From the NCBI GenBank assembly GCA_964020085.1, contig OZ026598.1, positions 14,288,601 through 14,352,600 of the forward strand: a DNA stretch of 64,000 nt. Direction: 5' to 3'. The stretch is from Micromussa lordhowensis (lineage: Eukaryota > Cnidaria > Anthozoa > Scleractinia > Lobophylliidae). This document shows positions 56,537 to 64,000 of this stretch, piece after piece (within the stretch, counting starts at the first letter, position 1; each line of letters opens with the position of its first letter). The notes under the pieces were generated by a model, which did no database searches, had not been told where the DNA came from, and saw only the letters and a list, made by a program, of their open reading frames with translations. The translations under genes and the position numbers were made by a program.

Positions 56537-59123
56537 ATGGCTGTTACGTATTTTGGAAATGACAAGTCCACACCCTACTTATTCAAGGGCAAGTACGATC
56601 TGAGTTTCGATGACAAACTGCATGTTCTTCTGCTTAAATTGACACCACTAAGGTCTGCACAAGACGCCCCAATAATGTTCAGGAGAACTGTTTTTTTGCT
56701 ATTGATCGTGCACAACTGAAGAACGCCTTGGACTGGTTGATGACGGATGTTGGAGCTTTCGACCATCGAGGAGTAAGTGGCAGAATCTTTAGAACGGACA
56801 GTAATCAGATTTTGGCAAGCACCATGTTTCGCGGAAAGAAGTCTGAAATCCCTCAGTTGAGAGAAGGGGAGTACTTGATACGAAATATATTCTATCGACA
56901 CAGAAAATATCACGACTTCTTACGTACAGTGACGACACTGGTAGATTGTCATGGTTTAATCGAGTATCGATATAAAGGTGATGAGCATCAGGTGAGCCCC
57001 CACAAGAATCCCCGCACAGGAAAGTCTTTCATACAAACAGCACCGTCCACAAGAGAAGATTTAAAGCGTAGCGTCAAAGGTCACCAAGGCCCATCCTCCA
57101 TCTTTGACGAGGTAACAGAGAGATCCGGTGGAATATGTCGCTGTGAAGTAATGGCAGATTTGCCTCAAGATGTTAAGCAAGTAAAAAATGCACGTCAGAT
57201 GTTAAATGAGAAAAAAAGCAAGAATGAGTTTGCAAGACTTCTCGCCTATGCAAAAGACACATCATCCGTCAGGAACCTACAGTGGACCCCAAGCCCCAGA
57301 GTTGTTTTCTGTACAGATGAGCAGTTGCATGAAATAGTCAAAGAGTGCTGCTCTGCAAAGTCACAAAGCATCCTGGCAATAGATACCACTTACAATGTGG
57401 GGGATTTCTATGTAACATCCACAAGCTATCAGAGCAGCAAATTCATTCACAGTCGCACAGGGAAATCGGCTGTTCTTCCTGGTCCCGCAATGCTTCATGT
57501 CCGCCGATCAGAGAAGGTCTTTAAATACTTCATTTACACCCTGCTTGAACAAAATGATCAGCTAGAACGCATTGCTTTCCTTGGTGGTGACAGAGACAAA
57601 GCACAACGAGGATTCCTGATGCCGCTCAAGCGATGCACCTTCCTCCCTTGCAAAAAGCATGTGGCAGATGATATTGCCAGAAAACTGGTTAAACTTGAGA
57701 TGAAAGATAAAAAAGAAGAGATTTTAACGGACATCTTCGGGTGCGAGAAAACCCGCCAAAAGGGGCTAATTGATAGCACCTCTGCGGTTGAGTATCTAGC
57801 AAAGGTTCTGAGTGTTACCGAGAAATGGGACGCTCTCGAGCGAAGCAAAAAACCTCACAAGATGCCAGCATTCTCGGTGTACTTTTGCAAACACATAGAG
57901 GACGACATGCAGGATGGTATGCTTTTGCATGTAAGAAGAGGGGAAAGGCCTGGGTGACGAGTTTTTTTACAACAATGGGCAAGAATGCAGTAATTTTAAA
58001 TACAAATCGAAGATCAGAGAGAAAAAAATGCAACATAGCACAGGCTACCGACCCAGCATGAAGTGCACATGGGAAGAGGCAATCGTCATTTAAAAGGATA
58101 TGGTCAAAGAAGTTAACAGAGAAAAGCAGAGGGCAGTGATAGGAAAGGGTTCTTATCAACTAGCAGCCCCTTACAAGCACCTTGAAGTGTCCCAGCTTGA
58201 GTGGTCATCAATGACTTCAGATGGTAGAGTCGATCACATTGCAAAAGTGTACCCCTCCTTCGAAAAAAGCTGGAGTCATTCCCACTGCAACTGAAGTTGA
58301 AGACCAGGGTACAGCTGATGCCACGCTGGGAAGCTTTGAGCAAAGTGGTCTTCCAGCATTTCTACATGGTTCTTGGAAAAACGACTGTAAAATCATTGAG
58401 ATGCAGGGGATCGGACCATTCCCGAACGACAAAAACAAGATGACGGTGATATCATTGACCTCTGAAACAAGTCACACCGTTCAAATGCTGGCCCATGGCA
58501 AATTCGCATGTGATAAGAACTGCCCCCGTTTCAAAGAGTTCTCAATGTGTGCACACACCATTGTGGTAGCAAGCCAAACAGGAAAGCTGGTTGACTTCCT
58601 GGGGTCTTACGAAACACCTCTTGAACGAGTGGTCTCCTCCAACATACCTTCAGGATCAGGCAAGAAAGACAATGAAAAGAGTCGTAAACGACTAAGGAAG
58701 GACCACCCTGCGAGGGATGTCCAGGAGTACGAGGAAAGAGTCGCCGCTGGTAGCCAGGAGAGAAAGGATGAAGAAGAAGAACCGTACGAGTTGGTATTTG
58801 TGAAAGACACAAGCGCTACTACATGCTATGGCTGTAAGGGGTGGGTGCGAGATAAGCCCTCATTACCACCGCCTCCTCCCCCATTTGAACTCTTCATACG
58901 GCATCGTGAGAGAAGAATTTATAAGAAGAAAGGTGAAATCAAGATCAGAATCACCGCAAGTCCAGAGTTTGTCTATTTCCATCCTACCAATGCTTGCTGT
59001 GCTGGCCTGTCATGGTCTGTTATGAGAGAAGGAAGATTTATAGTGGACGATGACACTAAAACACTTCTTAATAGCAGCCATAAGCGACTTCTGTTCAACG
59101 AGTTTGGCTTCTCTTGTGAGTAA
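56537..59123 (+). pseudogene. Mutator-like (MULE) transposase with SWIM zinc finger, frameshifted
   Basis: The start reads MAVTYFGNDKSTPYLFKGKY. A shift near 56,665 leads into NCFFAIDRAQLKNAL, then a long open frame to 57,957. Core: ILAIDTTYNVGDFYVTS (first catalytic Asp), VLPGPAMLHVRRSEK, FLGGDRDKAQRGF (second Asp) and PCKKHVADDIARKL. Shifts near 57,955 and 58,230 and a TAA near 58,093 break the middle (MVKEVNREKQRAVIGKG is readable). The last part (58,221-59,123) has the SWIM finger CDKNCPRFKEFSMCAH, a Lys/Glu-rich linker and a Cys pair CYGCKGW, and ends at a natural stop. MULE transposases cut and paste DNA with about 9-bp duplications. No terminal repeats were found around this copy. Confidence 0.8.
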
Positions 59124-59160
59124 CAGAACTTACTAGGAAGGTGCGAGACCTTAACCTATG

Positions 59161-59401
59161 AATAGACCATTTTACAGTTGTCGGCTTAGTAACCTGGTCT
59201 CTGAATGGCAGCGAGGCTGGCGTAGACCTTGTTTTGATACAGACCTCATTGCTTTTATTGTGCAAATCAAGTTGTTCTTATGCTAACTAGCTTGCATTTA
59301 CATAAGAAAAGGTGAGAGGTCTGTATCAAAGCAAGGTCAACTCCAGCCTCGCTTGCATTCAAGGCCAGGTAACTAAGCACATAACTGTAAAATGGCTTAT
59401 T
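59161..59401. mobile_element. Palindromic fold-back MITE (241 bp)
   Basis: Starts AATAGACCATTTTACAGTTGT and ends AACTGTAAAATGGCTTATT. The symmetry continues inward: CTTAGTAACCTGG with CCAGGTAACTAAG, GAGGCTGG with CCAGCCTC, and AGACCTTGTTTTGATACAGACCTC with its mirror. The whole element can fold into one hairpin around a short centre near 59,285. No coding region. Confidence 0.75.
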
Positions 59402-61329
59402 GTTACATCATGTTATTTATTAGAGTTCTTTGTTGTAACCCAAGACAGTCAAGTGCTGAAATGGTAGACATTGTTAGAGCATGCGAACATAATTTCAGTT
59501 TGCCCTAATTCGACTGTTTTGAAGTAAACGTTTTCAGAAAGGTCCATTTTCGCTGTCCCCTGTAACAGACTTCGGCGGCGTAGTCGAATTTATGTACTCT
59601 CGAGAGTGTTTTAAGTTTCTTTTTTTGGGGGGGGAAGGAAGGAAGGATAGAAAAAAGAAATGAATTTTTACATATTTTTAGGGCTTCGTGAGTACGTAGC
59701 CTTGTATCGGTTCAGACAGGAGCATCAACAGTGTCAGTGTTTCCATCCAAAGAAGCGCTAGTTCAAGAATCACAACAGTCTCGTCCCCTCTCTATGGATT
59801 TATAATGAACTTTTAAAATGTTAATCAGTAGAGGTGGATTCCGAGAGGTCAAGCGTAAAAGCAAATTGAAGGCAAATTGAAAACATAATTACAGTTAAAT
59901 CCCTTAAGCTGGAACTAACAGTGAAGGATTACGTACCTCCTCAAGAGTGCGAAAGCATGTTTTCAACAAAAATCATGGTCATGCGACGGTAACTGTGAGT
60001 GTAATGCAAATGCGGCAGACATTCCGTTCACCACTAGAAATTACTGCTTACATGACACGCATGGAGTGTTCCATACAATGACACGCATGGAGTGTTTCAT
60101 ACAAATGCTAAAAATAATATCTTGCAAATCGTGTGTAGCCTATGATCGTGTCAAGAATAGGGTCGCCATTCTTTTAGGCGTTATCGTATTATTGCTATTA
60201 GGGAGTACACTTGTGACGTTTTCCGTTCAACCAATTCAGTTAAAACGTCATGGTGATTAGTTTTACTTGTTTGTTATTGTTAATGTTAAAGTTTTTCAAA
60301 TTCAATAGATCACGTTTGAAACTGATTAATCATTGTTTTATTACCAGTATAGAATTATAGGTTAACGTTTATCAACTGATTATATTATACGGAATAACGT
60401 ATTTGCCTTAATAAGATATAATGATAGCTACACATCATCCTAGGTTAGCTTTCACCAACTGTGTCCTTATTTGGAGGAAATCTGCATGTTGGATGGGTAT
60501 CGTCCAAATAATGTCAAACGGCGTGGGTCATATAGTCTGGTTAATGTGAAATTACATTGTTGGTCCTTTTACATACATGTATTAAGCCCCTTTGATTTTA
60601 ATGTTCTGTAAAAGAGAGTTATGCATTTTTATTGTATTGATTTTTCTCTCCTGTTTAAAATAAGATGGAAACAGTCCTATCTACAATGTGTTCTGAACAT
60701 TTCAAATTTGAGTATGTAGTTTTTTTCACCAGCACCTTTAACAAACTCTTGAGTTTTGATATTATTTATTAGAGAAATCTTGCAGAGGACATTAATAGTG
60801 AAGCAAATGCTCTATTTTGGTCACTTTGGTAAATTGCTGCTAGTGCAAACAGGGGAGAGGATAACTTGTTTACTGTTCATGTTTTATTTAATACAGCAGC
60901 TGAATGATGTTTACCAAAGTGGTTGCAAACTACAGTGTAAGACTTTGTTTGACAGCTTGGATCTAGCATCCTTGTACCTTTGAGAGTTGAGTTGACATAT
61001 TACCGGTAGTTGATATAGTAAAGAAGTTGCACATAACATAGATGGTAACTTTGAGCAGTGTTATTCCAGTTTTCTAAAGGACAATTGAGTTTATCCAGGA
61101 TTCTATTAAACTTTGAATGTAACTTTTTGGGGGCGTGCTGCTTAGGTTTTTTAATTTCATCTTGTCTGGCTACTACCTAAAGACTCTACAGCCATTAGCA
61201 TTGAGCTTTTATAAAAATTAAAATTAAAACCTTAAATCCTGGATTAGCTGGCGTTTAACAACCAGGACCTTATTAACCTTTTGTGACTTGGCATTGATCT
61301 TAGACATCTTTACTTAGTGTACTACACTG
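59402..61329. other. Stretch without a convincing gene
   Basis: A 64-codon plus-strand frame (60,066-60,260) has one strong hydrophobic stretch (VAILLGVIVLLLLGSTLVTF) like a single membrane span, but no splice or promoter support. A 20-base direct repeat ACACGCATGGAGTGTT occurs at 60,055 and 60,080. The remainder is AT-rich with nothing recognised. Confidence 0.35.
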
Positions 61330-62408
61330 TTAAGCCAAATAGTCTTGAACAGTTGGTGGATCAAGTTGAAAAAATGTTGATGTTGGGTTACCATAAAGGC
61401 AGGTTAGAATGTTCCTATAAAGTGCCGCAACTATATACTGCTTTCCAATTACACTTAACCCCAACTTTAATTTTTTTTTAAATCTATGAACTTGAAGGAA
61501 TTAGAGACATCACCAAACAGCCATTCAACCGACGCCCTAACAGAACTCATTGCTTCATTAAATGCTACCATATCTGCTGTAACAACTGGGACCTCCCCTA
61601 TTCGGTAAGGGGCCATTAAATAAGGACGAAGAGGGTAGGCCGGGTCACCATAGAGACACAGAACATCCCCTCTTGGACTGTAAGCTTCTCTATTAAGTGT
61701 ATTTAGAAGGCCAGAGTCTCAACATTCCTGCATCATGGCGTCGACCCTCCACCGGACCATAAAGATTTGCTGTCAAACCATTTGGCAGTGCTACAGATTG
61801 AAATTTCAGCGCATGAACACGCTTGTGCCCATTGTATACAACATGCTGCTTTTCTCCAGGGTGGCATATTGGGTGCACCGTACCATCAATGAAACCAAAG
61901 CAATTGGTGAGTGGACTTCCTTGTCTAGTTATGGTGCGGGCGTACTCTTGAAGGCTAACACGGGTAAGAAATGGCTGATTCCAAGCAGTTAAACGAAAAC
62001 CATGTTCATTATAAATCCAGTCAAGTACAGTGTTAGCTATCATGCAGAGCTCAGGTACTGGACTTGCAAAGGTTGAAACTAAATCGAAATAGTGGCATGG
62101 GTAGGCTAATCGTTTTAGCAGTAAACAAAGTCCTTCCAATCCACTGCAAACTGTTCCCTGTGAGCACTTAAACTTGCCGGAATCCGCAAAGCATTCATTA
62201 AAATCGGAAGATCATCTTTGGCCACCCTGAAATGAGCTTCACTCTCGCAGGAGTCGAACACATCCAAACAGAATGGATCAAAATTCCAGTATGGAAATGA
62301 GGGATTGACGGGTTGGTAATAATCGTAAAAAATCATAAATTCTTCATCATCGAGAAAACCATCGACATAAGCGACTACCAGCACGTTTCTAACATCCTTG
62401 AAAGACAT
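61330..62408 (-). pseudogene. PIF/Harbinger transposase (DDE_Tnp_4 type), frameshifted
   Basis: Starts at ATG 62,408 (MSFKDVRNVLVVAYVDGF). A shift near 62,155 leads to TVCSGLEGLCLLLKRLAYP. The catalytic segments are all present: FGFIDGTVHPI (first Asp), LYGDPAYPLRPYL (second Asp) and VRASVEWLFGDV (Glu). NGHKRVHALKFQSV and EGRRHDAGMLR are also typical. Further shifts lie near 61,708, 61,595 and 61,475 before the natural end at 61,330. PIF/Harbinger transposases usually act with a separate Myb-like partner, which I do not see here. The catalytic residues survive but at least four frameshifts make it inactive. Confidence 0.82.
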
Positions 62409-62719
62409 TTTCTTTTCTCAAGTGAAGCCGTAGTCTTAAATCCTTGTAGTCACAATCTTAACGTCAAACTAGAGTCTGATTTTGGCAGTAGTGACCGTAT
62501 CTTGAAGTCCCTATTAACATGTTTTCACTACAGAGAAATCGATTGAGCAAAGGTCGAACTCAAACAATCAAAGCGACCAAAAGTAGAGAAAACGTCAACT
62601 CGGAATGAGAAATGTAAAAACAAATCAGCGTGCTCCACGCAACTTGCTCGTCTCTAAACGCTTTACTTGCTAGAGTAACGACATTCTCTCCTAATCGCCG
62701 ATGTAAATGGAGCTCTTAC
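62409..62719. other. 5' flank of the Harbinger-like gene
   Basis: No gene and no clear terminal repeat of the Harbinger element found. Confidence 0.3.
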
Positions 62720-62815
62720 GATCTTATAATAAGGACGAAACAACACCGACAATCTTATAATACGACGAATACAATCTTATAATACGACGATCTTATAATA
62801 GCGACGGGAACAACA
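62720..62815. repeat. Short tandem repeat AATCTTATAATACGACG
   Basis: The 17-base word (A)ATCTTATAATACGACG occurs about four times with small changes between 62,720 and 62,805. Confidence 0.7.
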
Positions 62816-62929
62816 ACGACAACTCCCATCATGTGCTAGGTGTTTTGCAGAGCTTATTTTGCCCTCAGAAACATAGTGGCTTGGTCGTAGACGGTTAACT
62901 TAATAAAGAAAACCCAACAGAGAGAAAAC

Positions 62930-63046
62930 ACCACGGTTAACATCGGTTTACAACGGTTAACGACTGTTCAGAATAAAATAATAGACTGTATGTTGTTTTT
63001 CTTTATGAATGCTGTTAACCGTTGTTAACCGTTGTTAATCGTTGAA
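62930..63046. repeat. Inverted cluster of AACGGTTAAC words
   Basis: CACGGTTAACATCGG and ACAACGGTTAACG on one side are mirrored by GTTAACCGTTGTTAACCGTTG on the other, about 50 bases apart. It may be the end region of a small transposon. It lies a few hundred bases from the Tc1/mariner-like gene. Confidence 0.5.
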
Positions 63047-63301
63047 ATGACTTTGTTTCAGTTTGTTAATCGTTTAATCTTCGTATTTAAGCATTTTCAT
63101 AGTCTTTTGCTGATTTACTAGACGAATTTTAAAATTAAGAGCAGGCGTTTTTGTAACGGAAAAATTCACACCGTCCAGGCAACCAGGTACTATACAGTCT
63201 TTATTTGCGGTTAGTTTGTCACGCGCGTGACGTGGTTTGGCACGATAAAGCCATGGTTTTATCTCTTAATTTATTGTTTCTACTAATTGGCCAACTATTG
63301 G

Positions 63302-64000
63302 CTAGTATTTTGTTCTCAGTCCCTTAGAAAATAGAACTAGAGAAATCCGATTATCCATTGATTCTATGATTTTGTCAACTACATCAACTGGCATGTTCCT
63401 AATTGTTCTAGTGACACGCTCACTGAATTCTTCATAAGTTTGGCGTGTAATATTTAACTCAAGAGCTTGCTTATCCAGGTCTACTTTAGCTGCATGAAAA
63501 AAATTTTGATACAATGAATGTCACCGCTCCTTGGGGGAAAATTCAACTGCTTTGCTTTTTTGTCACGTAGCGCGCGACGTGCTAGCGCGCTATTTTGGAC
63601 AGGACAGTTGTCCTGTACAAACAATCGTGACCCATTTTTGTTCGCTAGTCTAAACATGTTCTCGAAATTATCCTGTACAAATTTGGCAAAGTACGCGCCG
63701 TCTAGTTTATCATACTGATGACACACAATAACACCTTTGCCGTAGCTAATAGCCACATTAACTTTCACAACTTTTCCACCGCTTCCCACTTTGCCCCCCT
63801 TTGAAGTGCAGCCGCGCATAAGACCCTCACACTTCTTGCGCCAAATACGGCCGTGAGGCGCACTGGCTTTATCTGCTGGGTTCCTTTTATACCAAAAACT
63901 GACGCAATCTTAATAAAAAGCTGCATTGTCTTTCCACACATCCTTTGGGTAGTCTTTTCTGATATTTTTGGCGAATTTTAAGCGTTCTTTTAAGTCCTTT
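63302..64000 (-). pseudogene. Tc1/mariner-like transposase, runs off the window edge
   Basis: Minus-strand frame entering from the right edge: LKFAKNIRKDYPKDVW, then a segment with the first Asp (FY-stop-DCVSFWYKRNP, with TAA replacing one codon near 63,913), then CTSKGGKVGSGGKVVKVN. The second catalytic segment is FVQDNCPVQNSALARRAL and the third region is NFPPRSGDIHCIK. A one-base shift in the A/T run near 63,500 separates this from the C-terminal frame (NFFHAAKVDLDKQALELN, down to a stop at 63,302). In the third region the usual PRSPD-P-E pattern reads PRSGDIHCIK, so the third acidic residue also looks lost. It is distinct from the four-exon transposase at 36-38 kb. Confidence 0.75.

Noticed and set aside
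60066..60260. Small single-span membrane protein gene
   Set aside because: One hydrophobic stretch in a 64-codon frame is weak evidence, with no splice, promoter or homologue support. Noted within the gap entry only.

Overview
The window looks like nuclear DNA of an invertebrate animal, most likely a cnidarian and probably an anthozoan such as a stony coral. The reasons are spliced genes with GT-AG introns, an AT-rich background, a tRNA-derived SINE, an L1/Tx1-like LINE, a CR1/L2-like LINE tail, Penelope-like elements, Gypsy, Mutator-like, PIF/Harbinger and Tc1/mariner-like transposons and many MITEs. Several of these families resemble ones I recall from coral and sea-anemone genomes. I see no convincing conserved single-copy host gene. 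The window is a dense, nested transposon landscape with a few unassigned exons.

Layout. 0-5 kb: a SINE, a decayed DUF7869-like gene, a 1.4-kb minisatellite of 9-bp units, and the N-terminal piece of an old transposase gene. 5,138-24,215: a 19.1-kb element with 684-bp terminal inverted repeats, inserted into that old gene. The other half of the old gene, which ends in an OTU protease domain, resumes at 24,221. The 5-bp duplication TTCCT flanks the 19-kb element, and removing the element plus one TTCCT copy restores the host reading frame across the junction. The element carries a Pif1-family helicase gene (plus strand) facing a multi-exon P-superfamily transposase gene (minus strand). An L1/Tx1-like LINE, a CR1/L2 tail and at least three MITEs have since landed inside it.

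26-34 kb: few genes, dispersed repeats, a fold-back element resembling a Penelope hammerhead sequence, and pieces of a gene that may belong to the DUF3987 group. 34,264-38,325: a complete 4.06-kb DNA transposon with convergent genes, a broken Tc1/IS630-type transposase and an intact three-exon accessory gene, flanked by TTA. 39-43 kb: a second 9-bp minisatellite in the opposite orientation, an unassigned exon and a Penelope-like reverse transcriptase in pieces. 43.7-47.9 kb: a degenerate Gypsy element. 50-55 kb: a 7-bp minisatellite, two abutting TTAA-bounded MITEs, and a nearly intact GIY-YIG Penelope-like element with a hammerhead ribozyme motif at its 3' end. 55-59 kb: a broken Mutator-like transposase with a SWIM finger. 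61-64 kb: a broken PIF/Harbinger transposase and a Tc1/mariner-like transposase that runs off the window.

The strongest candidate for an undescribed system is the 19.1-kb element. Its size, long inverted repeats, 5-bp target duplication and helicase partner all differ from a classic P element (about 3 kb, short inverted repeats, 8-bp duplication). Family names rest on motif recognition by eye; no database search was possible.
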